From positions 16,900 to 80,899 of the forward strand of contig CAZZHH010000008.1 of the NCBI GenBank assembly GCA_964653595.1: a stretch of DNA of 64,000 bases, read 5' to 3'. The translations under genes and the position numbers were made by a program. This stretch comes from JBAXTE01 sp964653595. Lineage in GTDB: Bacteria; Bacteroidota; Bacteroidia; Bacteroidales; WCHB1-69. The notes beneath the pieces were generated by a model, which saw only the letters and a list, made by a program, of their open reading frames with translations, did no database searches and was not told the DNA's origin. The number at the start of each line of letters is the position of its first letter. Position 1 is the stretch's first letter. Positions 52,639-62,726 of this stretch are shown here, piece after piece.

Positions 52639-54887
52639 TAAAAATGCTAAACATAATGATGGTTCTGATTTCTACAGCTTTTGTGGGAACTGCTCAAACT
52701 GTATTGTTTAGTGAGGATTTTGGAAGTTCTGCCACTGGTTGGTATCAAAGTACAAGCCCAAAATGGGATTGTAGGCATAGTTCTGCATATGATTATAGTG
52801 TTGGAAATGCACCATGTGGTTCAACTTATGAGCGAGCTTATGCATTAAGTGTATCCAATTACTATATTACAACCAAACAAATTACACTAGGAGCAAGCGG
52901 GAATCAATTAAGTTTTGACTATTCATTTGACTATAGTCTTAGTAAGCCACAGGTTTTAATATCAACCAGCGCAACTTGTGGAAGTACTGGTACAGATATT
53001 ACCGGAGGTGGACTTGCACAAACTGCAACATGCAACAATATTTCGTTTAATCTGGACACATATTCAAATCAGACAATACGAATAGTGTTTATAGCAAAAA
53101 CATCAACCAAAGCCTTTTATTTTGACAATGTAATTGTTACCACAGGTAATAGTGGCGGAGGAGGCACAACAGATCTAAAATGGGCAGATACATTTAACGA
53201 TGGGGATTTGGATTTAGATTTTGCAGGAATTACTGGTGACGAAACATTTAGCGGAGCTACATGGTCTCTTCAGGCTGGAGCTACAATTGCAAGTTCTGGC
53301 TCCTACACAGTAAATCGAAACCAGACTGAAGCCTTCAATTCAACAACCGATAATATTTCTGGATATGGTGTTTTGCTTGACAAAAACGAATCACTTGAGT
53401 CTCCAACATTTGACCTCAGTGCGCAAGAAAGTTTTAAAGTAAGCTTTTATGCGATGAAACTGGGCGGAACAGCAAATTGGAACTCATGGACTAAACTTTA
53501 TCTCGAATATTGGAATGGTACTACTTGGAAAACATTGCAAGAAATTAAAAATAGTTCTACTGCAACAAGCTCAGAAAATGACTATTTTATTGAAAGCGGT
53601 TTTGGTTATCATTGTTTCACAGTATATAAAAGTTACAACAGTCCTGGAAACTATTATTACAACCTTTCACCGCATGTGGTATCAGATTGTTTTCGCAGCG
53701 ATTTTAAATTACGTTGGAGACTATACGAGTCTATGAGCAGCGATTATCCTCAACTATACATTGACAATATCACTTTTAGAGCTGATGATGACGGGCATAG
53801 GGTTATTCCATGTGGACTTTCGTATTGGAATGCCCCCGAAGCAACTGGTTATGGGTTACACCCCGAAGCAAGTCTAGAAAATAATGCTCCCAGAGGAGTC
53901 GAAGTTGAAACCAACGATCTTTTTAGCGCTACTAAAGGAACCCCAGATTGGGCAGGACACTTTAACGATGGTAATACCGGTAGTAGCAATTTATATGAAA
54001 TTATGTGGGCAGTTGTCTCTGAACAAAAAATCTCCACAACTTACGCAAAAGTCAATTTTATGTATCCTGATGGATCTTCTTCACAAAATAAGACAATGAA
54101 CATAGACAATTCGTATGCTGGCCCCGGATACCTTTACTATTATAAAGAATTAGCTGATTGCGATGGTAGTTCGGCAGGTAGTTTTAATACAGGCCCAGGC
54201 ATAATATATCATTTCTATTTTCAATATGGGACTGACTTTAGACCAGTTTACACACATCTTAATTCTTCGGGCATTGAAATGGGAGGCGGTGCAACTAATC
54301 TTTCGGAAGGAATGAACCCAGTGATTTGTGCCAGTATTTTGCCAGTGGAAATTATCAACTTTACAGCAAATTCGCAAAACAATGAAATCCTCATAAAGTG
54401 GCAAACGGCCTCTGAATCTAACAACGATTATTTTGTTTTGCAAAGTTCCGAAAATGGAAAGAACTTTGTTGATATTGCAATTGTTGATGGTGCAGGAAAT
54501 TCAAACACTATTCAGAGTTATCAATTCGAAACAGAACAAAAGTTGCCATTAACATATTATCGCCTGAAACAAGTCGATTTTGACGGAAAATTTAAATATT
54601 TTAATCCGATATTAATAAATTGTAATTCTAATTTTTCTTTACAAATAAACATTTATCCTAATCCTGCGCAAAAGGAGTTGTATTGTTCGATTGTTACGGA
54701 CAAAGAGATGGATGTTGAAATTCAAATTGTCAATTATTTAGGACAGATTTGTTATGTAAAAAATCAGTCCATAGAAATAGGTAAAAACAAAATAAATCTT
54801 TCTCCTTATTATAATTCGGGAATATATTTGGTGAAAGTAATTTCTAACTCTACAGTTATTGAAACGAAAAAGATAATCATACAATAA
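52635..54887 (+). CDS. T9SS type A cargo protein with jelly-roll-like modules
   Basis: A 750-aa exported protein. Signal peptide about 1-20 (V-G-T-A-Q). An N-terminal module of about 150 residues (D-F-G-S-S-A-T-G-W, ending F-Y-F-D-N-V-I-V) and a second (about 180-385, ending L-Y-I-D-N-I-T-F) look like MAM/jelly-roll ligand-binding domains. A fibronectin-like module (W-Q-T-A-S-E-S-N-N-D-Y-F) and sorting domain (I-Y-P-N-P-A-Q-K, ending K-K-I-I-I-Q) follow. Start overlaps the previous stop. The last base of its stop codon is the first base of repeat copy 2, so this whole gene lies inside the duplicated-end segment. Confidence 0.85.
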   Translation: MIKMLNIMMVLISTAFVGTAQTVLFSEDFGSSATGWYQSTSPKWDCRHSSAYDYSVGNAPCGSTYERAYALSVSNYYITTKQITLGASGNQLSFDYSFDYSLSKPQVLISTSATCGSTGTDITGGGLAQTATCNNISFNLDTYSNQTIRIVFIAKTSTKAFYFDNVIVTTGNSGGGGTTDLKWADTFNDGDLDLDFAGITGDETFSGATWSLQAGATIASSGSYTVNRNQTEAFNSTTDNISGYGVLLDKNESLESPTFDLSAQESFKVSFYAMKLGGTANWNSWTKLYLEYWNGTTWKTLQEIKNSSTATSSENDYFIESGFGYHCFTVYKSYNSPGNYYYNLSPHVVSDCFRSDFKLRWRLYESMSSDYPQLYIDNITFRADDDGHRVIPCGLSYWNAPEATGYGLHPEASLENNAPRGVEVETNDLFSATKGTPDWAGHFNDGNTGSSNLYEIMWAVVSEQKISTTYAKVNFMYPDGSSSQNKTMNIDNSYAGPGYLYYYKELADCDGSSAGSFNTGPGIIYHFYFQYGTDFRPVYTHLNSSGIEMGGGATNLSEGMNPVICASILPVEIINFTANSQNNEILIKWQTASESNNDYFVLQSSENGKNFVDIAIVDGAGNSNTIQSYQFETEQKLPLTYYRLKQVDFDGKFKYFNPILINCNSNFSLQINIYPNPAQKELYCSIVTDKEMDVEIQIVNYLGQICYVKNQSIEIGKNKINLSPYYNSGIYLVKVISNSTVIETKKIIIQ

Positions 54888-54988
54888 AATTAAACAAACC
54901 GACTATAATGGTCAATCATCTATTTCAAGACTTATGACATCAAATTGCAATCTGAATAACTCCGAAATCACATTGTATCCAAATCCAT
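54887..54988 (+). repeat. 102-base direct repeat, copy 2
   Basis: Begins at the last base of the preceding stop codon and matches 52316-52417 with two mismatches. It is in the same reading frame as copy 1. Confidence 0.95.
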
Positions 54989-55221
54989 GCAATGGAAGAA
55001 ACATCCTTATCGCGACCGATCAGAATATCGACAATATAACATTGGAAATATGCAATAACATCGGCCAATTGATCTATACTCAAAGAAATCTTTCTTTTTC
55101 GCACGAAAACCCAATACAGATACAGCTCGACTTAACCAACGGGATATACTTTTTCAATATCACATCTAATGGCCAGGTGATAAAACATGAAAAATTGCTC
55201 ATTATAAATAGTTTATATTAG
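54889..55221 (+). pseudogene. Orphan T9SS sorting domain, displaced 3' end of the 1068-aa gene
   Basis: An open frame of about 110 codons, with the first ATG at 54934, encodes only the end of a fibronectin-like module and a complete T9SS type A tail (L-Y-P-N-P-C-N-G to K-L-L-I-I). It has no signal peptide, so it cannot be exported as it stands. The frame is that of the gene at 49432, and its GC content is closer to that gene's body than the present 3' end is. If 2571 bases between the repeats were removed, the two would join into one 1072-aa protein. I read it as the original tail, cut off by an insertion. Confidence 0.75.
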
Positions 55222-55255
55222 GTAAATAAAATGGATGAAAAGCAAAATAAATATG

Positions 55256-55263
55256 TACATTTG
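55256..55263 (+). promoter_or_regulatory. -7 box upstream of the LytTR regulator
   Basis: TACATTTG, about 48 bases before the regulator ATG. No TTG at the right spacing. A purine-rich AAAGGAA precedes the ATG at 55311. Confidence 0.45.
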
Positions 55264-55310
55264 TAATAAAAGAGCAAAACATTAATTTTTTTTATTACTA
55301 AAAGGAACGT

Positions 55311-56072
55311 ATGATCAAAGTTGTCATTATCGATGATGAATCTCATGCTAGGGAATCTCTGAAAATGTTACTTCAGGAAAAATTCGAGCAGGTTAAAATA
55401 TGTGGACTTGCGAGCAATTGCCTTGAAGGCTTTAAGATCATTGAATCCCAAAAGCCAGATGTGGTTTTTTTAGATATTCATATGCCAGAAATGTCAGGAT
55501 TGGAATTTCTCGATACTTTCTCTACTCGCGATTTTCTGGTGGTCTTCACTACCGCCTATAGCAATCATGCTCTGGAGGCTATTAAAAAGCAGGCCTTCGA
55601 CTACTTGCTAAAGCCGATAGACGAAGAGGAGTTGGAGTAGACCCTAAACAAAGCGCAATCGAAAAACAACTCGAAGAATGTAAATTTCCCTTCGCAATTG
55701 GAGCAGATGGTTAAGCAGTTGATGAACAATGAAAAAATACATAAGATCACGCTCCCTTATTCCAAAGGATATAAAGTGGTTGATATTAACGATATCCTCA
55801 TGTTTAAAGGGAATAACAACTACTCCGACATCTATTTAGTAGATGGAAGCATGTTGCTTTCATCCAAGACATTACGCTTTTTCGAGCTCAATCTTCCCGC
55901 TCATCGATTTTTCAGGATTCACAAATCTTTTTTGATAAATCTGTTGCATATCCAAGAAATCAATCTGAAAGATGGCGGTTATGTCACTCTTCTTAACGAT
56001 CAAATCGTCCCTGTGGCCAGAGGAAAGAGCACAGAGTTGATGCAATTGATTAACGGAATCGATATGGAATGA
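55311..56072 (+). pseudogene. LytTR response regulator interrupted by an in-frame amber codon
   Basis: One reading frame of 254 codons spans the region, broken only by TAG at codon 110 (55638-55640). The first part is a receiver domain: acidic pocket Asp8/Asp9, phosphorylation site Asp55 in V-F-L-D-I-H-M-P, T-T-A-Y and L-L-K-P-I-D. After the TAG come a linker and a LytTR DNA-binding domain (about 150-253: K-G-x-K-V-V-D-I-N-D-I, Y-S-D-I-Y-L-V-D-G, F-F-R-I-H-K-S-F-L-I-N). Both halves are undamaged. The possibilities are a recent null mutation, a phase-type OFF state, suppression, or restart at ATG 55707. Stop overlaps the kinase start (ATGA). As written, the regulator would lose DNA binding. 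Confidence 0.85.
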
Positions 56073-58969
56073 AATTTCAACGTATAATTATTTTTCTTTT
56101 CTTCTTTCTGTTGTCAGCTGCTGGGTCAAGCCAGTCACTGGTTTCTCGGAATTACAATGTTGAAAATGGATTGGCAAACTCTACCATCTTCAGAATCTAT
56201 CAGGATTCCAAAGGGTTTATCTGGTTTTCTACCGGGTATGGAATCAGCCGGTTTGACGGCAGCCAGTTTAAAAACTACAGCACAGAACAAGGATTGGCAT
56301 CCAATAAGGTTTTGGCAATACGTGAGATGCCCGGAAGCGAAATCATCTGCGGAAGCACCTTTGGGTTTGGACTCTTCTGCATCTTCAAAGGGAGGGTTTT
56401 TAATGTCAGTGCCTTGATTTCCAATTTGCCGAAAGAGATCGTGTTTATGGAATTTGACCAATGGGGAAGACTTTGGATCATCAATTCGGAATGGAAATTA
56501 GGATACGTTTCGAAACAATCGAACAGGTATTCATATACCGAATATCCGAATTTTGCCAAAACTAGCCCCAATATCTATGCCAACGTACTTTATCTCGATC
56601 GCAACAAAGAGCTGTATATCGGTGCTGGAGACGGACTTTACGAAGTTGCCAAGGATTCCGTCGTCGCAAAATACATAGATACCACGGTGAGCATAGCCGG
56701 AATCTCTATTTCAAAATCGGGAAAATTTTATTTAGGGTCGTTCAACAGAATCATCGTTCTAAACCATTTTAAGAAAGAGTCGGAAATCACTGAAAACCTG
56801 GATGGTAAAGAAGTTGGGAACTTGAATGTGAAAGACGATCATTATCTTTGGTTTTATGCTTTTCCGGAAAAACAGTATCTTTATGATTTGCATAAGAAAA
56901 AATACATAGAACCTGGCAAGATATCAAAAATACCCATTTATTCGATGTATAAAGACAATGAGGAGAACATCTGGCTGGGGTCAGTCGGAATGGGAGCCTT
57001 CTGCTTTTCCACCGAGTTTGCTCAAACTTACACCAAGGAAGATGGCCTCTACGATAACTATTTGCTGAATCTTTCCTATAGCAAAAACAAGAATCTATGG
57101 ATCACCACTTATTCGGGAATCAACTACATTCATGATTTGAAAATAGATTCGTTAAAAGAACGAATAAGATCGGCATCGGCCTGGAACATCGTTGAAGGGG
57201 ATGATGGAAGAATATACCTGCCATCCAACAATCAGCTAAATATTCTCCATAACGGCAAAAATAAAGAGGTGTATGATGTAAAAGACCGGATTCTCAACCT
57301 GAAACTGTTAAATGACACCTTGTGGTTGCTTACTCGCAAAGGAGTCGCTTTACTGATAGACAAAAAGATTGTTTATCCCGAGAAACTTCAGCAGTTAAAA
57401 GAATCCAAAGTTTTTTGCATCACCAAAGATTCAGACAACACCAAATGGATCGGTACAAACAATGGGGTATATACGTATAAGGATACCCTTAAACAAGTGT
57501 TTTCGAATGCGAAAAATGAAAACAATGAAATAAACGCAATTGTTATCCAAAATGACAAAGTGTGGATCGCTATGGAAAAGGGGCTGATGCTTGTGGAGAA
57601 AAGAAGTCCATATCGGCAAAAGTTCCAATTACTTAAAAATGTCCGAATCAGTGCTTTGGCTTTGGGAAAGAGAGATCAGCTTTGGATTGGATCATATAAG
57701 GGTTTGTTCTTGTACGAAAAGGACAAATTATTAAAAATAAATCAGTTGCAGGGTATCATTGGGGACGAAATCAGAGCGGTTATTTCAGTAGATTCTACAA
57801 TCTGGGTGACCTCAGAAAAGGGATTATGCCGGATAGTAGCCAATAAGTCATTCATTGACGCAGAAAAGATAAGACCCCGAATTTCCATCTCGGAAATTAC
57901 AGTAGATGATCATACGTATCATATATTTGATAGCCTAGATTTTAAATACAGTTCCCGAAACATCCGAATTGAATACGTGGGATTTTATTACAAAAACCCG
58001 CAATCGCTATACTATAAGTACCGAATGAACAAGGATTCCAACTGGTATAAAACAAGAAATGAGTCCGTTGATTTCAACAACTTGCCCAATGGCCGCTATT
58101 CCTTTGAGGTGGTTGCCGTATCGGAAAACAACATACAAAGCCCGGTGGCAACCCTTTATTTTACCATTAAAACCCCTTGGTGGCTTCAGCTTTGGTTTTT
58201 TATACTCATCAGTTTCGTAATCATCATCGTAATTTTTACCGCTTTTCAACTTAGAATGAGCAAATTAAGGAGAAGAGAAAAGGAAAAGATGACCAATCAG
58301 CGGAAAATTGTGAATATGGAATTCCGTGCATTAACCGCACTGATGAACCCACATTTTATCTTTAACGTACTCAATTCCATTCAATATTACATGAAATATG
58401 TGAATATCGAAAAGGCAAGTCTCTATTTGAAAAAATTCACCAAACTTATCCGTATTCATTTCGAAAATTCAAAGCAGAGTTTCAACGTGTTGGCAAACGA
58501 AATCAAAGCCCTTGAATTGTATTTGCAACTTGAATCCTTTCGGTTCGACGAACACTTGAATTACCAATTGACAATTGACCCTCAAATTGACGAAAATTCC
58601 ATTTACATACCCTCGAATATAATCCAACCTTTTGTCGAAAATGCCATTTGGCACGGGCTATCCCCAGTAACACTGGAAAGTCGTATTGTGGTGAATGTTT
58701 TCAGACAGCAAGATTCAATTTATATTGAAATTATGGACAATGGAGTCGGTATCAACAAAACTGCAGGTAGTAAAACAAACCACTCATCCTCAGCAATCAA
58801 GATATCAAAAGATCGGCTTTTACTGCTGAAAAAATTATACGACAACATCTTCGACATCCTCATTTTGGACCTCAATGATATCGATCCGAATGAACACGGC
58901 ACCAAGGTGATAATTATTTTACCAGTAATCTCAACTATACCTACCGAAGAGTGGCTCATTCGAACATAG
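56069..58969 (+). CDS. Sensor histidine kinase: two-component propeller, Y_Y_Y domain, LytS-type kinase
   Basis: A 966-aa inner-membrane sensor. After the signal peptide (about 1-24) are repeated propeller blades (L-A-N-S-T-I-F-R-I-Y-Q-D-S-K-G-F-I-W-F-S-T, and others with G-x-I/L-W-I/L-G-T/S), a Y_Y_Y domain (about 610-695, Y-Y-K-Y-R-M-N), one helix (about 706-726), and a LytS-type kinase with phospho-acceptor His762 in M-N-P-H-F-I-F-N-V-L-N-S-I and ATP N-box P-F-V-E-N-A-I-W-H-G. Its start overlaps the interrupted regulator, its evident partner. The ligand is probably extracytoplasmic; the neighbours suggest a role in surface-protein expression. Confidence 0.9.
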   Translation: MKFQRIIIFLFFFLLSAAGSSQSLVSRNYNVENGLANSTIFRIYQDSKGFIWFSTGYGISRFDGSQFKNYSTEQGLASNKVLAIREMPGSEIICGSTFGFGLFCIFKGRVFNVSALISNLPKEIVFMEFDQWGRLWIINSEWKLGYVSKQSNRYSYTEYPNFAKTSPNIYANVLYLDRNKELYIGAGDGLYEVAKDSVVAKYIDTTVSIAGISISKSGKFYLGSFNRIIVLNHFKKESEITENLDGKEVGNLNVKDDHYLWFYAFPEKQYLYDLHKKKYIEPGKISKIPIYSMYKDNEENIWLGSVGMGAFCFSTEFAQTYTKEDGLYDNYLLNLSYSKNKNLWITTYSGINYIHDLKIDSLKERIRSASAWNIVEGDDGRIYLPSNNQLNILHNGKNKEVYDVKDRILNLKLLNDTLWLLTRKGVALLIDKKIVYPEKLQQLKESKVFCITKDSDNTKWIGTNNGVYTYKDTLKQVFSNAKNENNEINAIVIQNDKVWIAMEKGLMLVEKRSPYRQKFQLLKNVRISALALGKRDQLWIGSYKGLFLYEKDKLLKINQLQGIIGDEIRAVISVDSTIWVTSEKGLCRIVANKSFIDAEKIRPRISISEITVDDHTYHIFDSLDFKYSSRNIRIEYVGFYYKNPQSLYYKYRMNKDSNWYKTRNESVDFNNLPNGRYSFEVVAVSENNIQSPVATLYFTIKTPWWLQLWFFILISFVIIIVIFTAFQLRMSKLRRREKEKMTNQRKIVNMEFRALTALMNPHFIFNVLNSIQYYMKYVNIEKASLYLKKFTKLIRIHFENSKQSFNVLANEIKALELYLQLESFRFDEHLNYQLTIDPQIDENSIYIPSNIIQPFVENAIWHGLSPVTLESRIVVNVFRQQDSIYIEIMDNGVGINKTAGSKTNHSSSAIKISKDRLLLLKKLYDNIFDILILDLNDIDPNEHGTKVIIILPVISTIPTEEWLIRT

Positions 58970-59112
58970 TCCCTTTGAAAAGAATCATTTCACCATGAAT
59001 AATTCCCCTTTTACCCTTAAAAACATACAAATCCCTAATTAATACCTACCACATGCTTAATTAATTTTGGTTTATATACGATTTCATTTAAATTTACGGA
59101 AGATAATTGAAA

Positions 59113-60525
59113 ATGGGATTTTTAAAAATTGATACCATGTTTAAAAAACAGATGAATAAAGCACTCTTGACTTTGGGGTTTGCCTTCCTAATCAGCACTC
59201 CAATAATTGCTCAAGACAATGTGGGTATTGGCACTACAACGCCAAACGCTTCGGCACTTTTGGATTTAACCTCCAACAATAAGGGATTATTAATTCCTAG
59301 GGTCACGCTCGTTGCGGCAAATAATGGGTCTACTCCTGTGAACACCCCCGCCACTGGATTACTAGTATATAACACCGGTGGAACATTAACGGCCGGATTC
59401 TATTATTGGAATTCGACCCAATGGGTACAAGTGGGATCTGGCGGTTCGGCGAGCACCTGCAGCACCCTGCAACAAGCATACGATTGCGGAGGGAGCGGTG
59501 CTGGTAGACAAATTACAACAACGGGCAACAATCCGGTTGCAATCACGGCAAACGATGCCTCAACCATTGCCTTAAAAGTGATTCACAATAATTCCGGAGT
59601 TGCCATTTCAGCGGACAATATGAGCGCAACATCGCAATATGCAGCAATTCAGGCAACATCCGTCTCCAACTACGGCACTATCGGCGGAACGGGGACAAAT
59701 CAGCCCACTTCAGCCGTCATTGGAAGTTCTTCTGGCAAAGCGTATGGTGTCTCGGGCCAAATCATGGCTACAGGTACTGCCGAAGCGGCAGTTTTTGGCA
59801 ATAATCTACGTACAAGTGGCGGTCATGGAGTGAGAGGTATCGGGGTCAATGGTCTTGTGGGAGAATCCAATTATACTGCAGGATATGGGGTATTCGGAAG
59901 AAACAATTCAGCGGCCGATCCTGGAATCGGGGTTTATGGTGTAGGAATCACTGGAGTTGCCGGTCAATCTCTTAATACCGCTTTGAGCTATGGTCTTTAT
60001 AGTTACGATGATTGCGGGATATTTAACAGCCTTGATGTAGGTGGCAACTTTTCAGCCAATGGAACCAAGTCCTTTATCATCGATCATCCTACCGATCCGG
60101 ATTATAAATTCCTAAAACATTTTTGCATTGAATCGAATGAAGTCCTGAATATGTACAGAGGAACCGTTATTCTAAATAATCAGGGAGAGGCCATCGTAGA
60201 ACTTCCAGCTTATTTTAGCACCATCAATATCAACTTTTCATATCAACTTACACCGGTGGGAGCGTCTATGCCTAATTTATATGTCAAAAGCGAAATCGGT
60301 GCAAACAACACTTTTACTCTTTCAGGTGGTGTCGCCAATGCCAAAGTATCCTGGACCGTATATACCGAACGTAATGATAAGGTTATGCAAAATAATCCGG
60401 AAATGAAAAACAGCGAACCGCTCAAAACAGGAAGATACAAAGGTAAGTATTGTAATCCCGATTTTTTTGGAAAACCCAAAAGCGCTGGTTATCTATACCG
60501 ACCAAACCCTTCATTGGCTGAATAG
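59113..60525 (+). CDS. Secreted surface protein of the N-V-G-I-G-T-T-T-P type
   Basis: A 470-aa exported protein from ATG 59113; a TTG two codons earlier is rejected. ATG 59137 or 59152 would give a more compact signal peptide (core L-G-F-A-F-L-I-S-T-P-I-I-A-Q). The mature start has N-V-G-I-G-T-T-T-P-N-A-S-A-L-L-D and G-L-L-I-P-R-V, known from Bacteroidota fibre-like surface proteins. A Gly/Ala/Thr-rich repetitive beta segment (about 110-310) follows. There is no T9SS tail or S74 peptidase motif. It precedes a T9SS type B cargo and its partner and may be assembled with them. Confidence 0.65.
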   Translation: MGFLKIDTMFKKQMNKALLTLGFAFLISTPIIAQDNVGIGTTTPNASALLDLTSNNKGLLIPRVTLVAANNGSTPVNTPATGLLVYNTGGTLTAGFYYWNSTQWVQVGSGGSASTCSTLQQAYDCGGSGAGRQITTTGNNPVAITANDASTIALKVIHNNSGVAISADNMSATSQYAAIQATSVSNYGTIGGTGTNQPTSAVIGSSSGKAYGVSGQIMATGTAEAAVFGNNLRTSGGHGVRGIGVNGLVGESNYTAGYGVFGRNNSAADPGIGVYGVGITGVAGQSLNTALSYGLYSYDDCGIFNSLDVGGNFSANGTKSFIIDHPTDPDYKFLKHFCIESNEVLNMYRGTVILNNQGEAIVELPAYFSTININFSYQLTPVGASMPNLYVKSEIGANNTFTLSGGVANAKVSWTVYTERNDKVMQNNPEMKNSEPLKTGRYKGKYCNPDFFGKPKSAGYLYRPNPSLAE

Positions 60526-60552
60526 TATAAAATAGTATAAAAAAAAATAGTC

Positions 60553-62718
60553 ATGGTTAAACATAAGATCTTTTTATTATTCTTATTTGCCGGATGTATT
60601 CTGAAGGGAGATTTATATGGGCAACTATTTGTGAATAATGGAGGCGTGGTTTATACTTCGTCGAGTGCTATAGTCAGCATCAATGGGAGTGTAGAAAACA
60701 GAATCAATTCAACATTTTCTAATAATGGGACCTGTTATGTTTTATCAGACCTGACCAACAATGCAGTTTTAAGTGATAATGGATTAATTGACATAAAAGG
60801 CCACTGGTATAACAATGCAACCTTTAATGCCGGTTCGGGCATGGTCAGGTTTTCTGGAGCAAATCAATTATTGGGAGGTTCGGTAATCACTTCATTCTAC
60901 AATTTAGACTTATCTGGAACAGGTATTAAAACCCAGACTATTAATCAGATAACTACTGGATTATTGTCTCTTAACGATCGGGAATTAGCTACCGATGGGT
61001 TTATCATGAACATAAATAATCCCTCGGCAGGAGCAATTACTCGAACCAGTGGATTTGTGAGTTCAACTGGAAACGGTAAATTAAGTCGACAAACAAACAG
61101 CAATTCCACCTACCTTTTCCCGGTAGGGTCATCATTGGGAAGCTTTCGTTATCGTCCTGTTGAAATTACCCCCAATAATGCAAACGCGAGTACCTATCAA
61201 GTCAGAATGGCCAATCAAGATGCTACTTCAGAAGGCTATTCCCGATTACAAATGGAAACGGGCCTTTGTACCCTCAATCCATTGTTTTACCATCGGGTAG
61301 CCCAAACATCTGGGACTTCTTCTGCAGATGTTCGTATCTATTTTGATCCAGCAGCAGATGGGGGATGGCAACTTCTTGCAAATTGGAATACAAATCCTAC
61401 TCAAAGATGGGTAAATGCCTCTCCCGTTACCTCAATATCTGGAAGTCCCCTGAGTTCATTGACAAAAAGTGGATGGACTGGTTTTGCAAACGAACCGATT
61501 ATCCTTGCAAACCACAATATGCAGCCAGAAATCAACAGCATATCCCCATTGTGTGCTAACGGAGGCGTAGTTAACCTTTCTGCTACAGTGGGAGGCGGCA
61601 CATGGTCGGGAAATGGGATTACAAACCAGGCGACAGGTACATTTAATCCAGCTACTGCTGGTGTGGGCACACATTTGATCTCCTATACGATTTCCGGAAA
61701 TTGCAGTGCGACGGACACATTAAGTGTGGTCGTTCAGGCTGGAGCTGATGCCACCATAACATCTTCAGTAACCACCTATTGTCTCAATTCAAGTGCAGTG
61801 ATATTAACAACAATCCAGCCTGGTGGCGTTTGGAGCGGAAACGGAATAACCAATTCATCTACAGGGCAATTTAACCCTACAACTGCTGGAATAGGCACTC
61901 ATCAGATCATATATACCATTAGTGGAGTTTGCGGAAATTCAGATACCATAAACATAGATGTAATCAATTCGCCAAATGCGACAATCACCAATCAAAACCC
62001 GATGTGTTCCAATCAAGGGACGGTAATTCTGCAAGCGGCACAAAATGGCGGAACTTGGTCAGGGACGGGAGTTATCAATCCAGCTACAGGAGAATTCAAT
62101 ACCTCTGTTGCAGGTGCCGGAAATCATATAATCACCTATACGTTTGCCACTGGTTGTGATGCACAAGATACGGCTGTCATTATTGTTAATTCATCTCCCG
62201 AAATAGCGATCACCGCAAACAATGAAAGTTGCTTTTTGGCAAATGACGGTTCTGGCATTGCAACATCAACAAATGGAACTCTGCCCTACAATTACATCTG
62301 GAGCAATGGAGTCACAAATGTGAACAACATCACAACTTTAGCTCCGGGCGACTACTCCGTCACCGTAACAGACGCAAAAGGATGTTCGGATGAAATCGAT
62401 TTTATCATCACTCGGGCAATGGATGATTGCAACGACGACACTCATAGTATTTTTGTCCCGAATATTTTCTATCCAGATAGTGATATCGAAGATAATAAAG
62501 TCATCAAGGTGTATGGAAAAGGGATAAAATTCTTACAGTTTACCATTTATGATCGTTGGGGAGCTAAAGTATTCCAAACAACTAGTCAAGAAGATGCTTG
62601 GGACGGAACTGTAAACGGAACAGAAGAAAACTCTGCAGTATTTGTTTATTATTTGGATCTGGTCTTTATCACCGGTAAAACATATACTCAAAAGGGAAAT
62701 ATCACTTTAATAAGATAA
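60553..62718 (+). CDS. T9SS type B cargo protein with Ig-like and SprB-like repeats
   Basis: A 721-aa exported protein. Signal peptide about 1-24 (L-Y-G-Q). From about 347 come three Ig-like repeats roughly 75 residues apart, each with G-G-x-W-S-G-x-G, T-G-x-F-N and G-x-H-x-I-x-Y-T. A single SprB-type repeat follows (S-C-F-L-A-N-D-G-S-G-I-A to Y-S-V-T-V-T-D-A-K-G-C-S, about 555-615). The last 85 residues form the type B (gliding-motility-associated) sorting domain: F-V-P-N-I-F-Y-P-D, Y-D-R-W-G-A-K-V-F, W-D-G. Such tails are secreted with a PorP/SprF partner, which is the next gene, 8 bases on. Confidence 0.88.
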   Translation: MVKHKIFLLFLFAGCILKGDLYGQLFVNNGGVVYTSSSAIVSINGSVENRINSTFSNNGTCYVLSDLTNNAVLSDNGLIDIKGHWYNNATFNAGSGMVRFSGANQLLGGSVITSFYNLDLSGTGIKTQTINQITTGLLSLNDRELATDGFIMNINNPSAGAITRTSGFVSSTGNGKLSRQTNSNSTYLFPVGSSLGSFRYRPVEITPNNANASTYQVRMANQDATSEGYSRLQMETGLCTLNPLFYHRVAQTSGTSSADVRIYFDPAADGGWQLLANWNTNPTQRWVNASPVTSISGSPLSSLTKSGWTGFANEPIILANHNMQPEINSISPLCANGGVVNLSATVGGGTWSGNGITNQATGTFNPATAGVGTHLISYTISGNCSATDTLSVVVQAGADATITSSVTTYCLNSSAVILTTIQPGGVWSGNGITNSSTGQFNPTTAGIGTHQIIYTISGVCGNSDTINIDVINSPNATITNQNPMCSNQGTVILQAAQNGGTWSGTGVINPATGEFNTSVAGAGNHIITYTFATGCDAQDTAVIIVNSSPEIAITANNESCFLANDGSGIATSTNGTLPYNYIWSNGVTNVNNITTLAPGDYSVTVTDAKGCSDEIDFIITRAMDDCNDDTHSIFVPNIFYPDSDIEDNKVIKVYGKGIKFLQFTIYDRWGAKVFQTTSQEDAWDGTVNGTEENSAVFVYYLDLVFITGKTYTQKGNITLIR

Positions 62719-62726
62719 GACAGATT

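Noticed and set aside
54850..54934. Programmed +1 frameshift joining the 750-aa protein to the orphan tail
   Set aside because: The 750-aa protein already ends in a complete sorting domain, and the orphan's frame matches the upstream gene instead.
52635..54988. Insertion sequence or transposon as source of the 102-base repeats
   Set aside because: No transposase, terminal inverted repeats or short target duplication are present; the repeats are coding sequence of a sorting domain, so homologous recombination is the simpler reading.
56157..56417. ORF in another frame at the start of the kinase gene
   Set aside because: A shadow of the propeller repeats; the kinase frame has a signal peptide and continuous domains.
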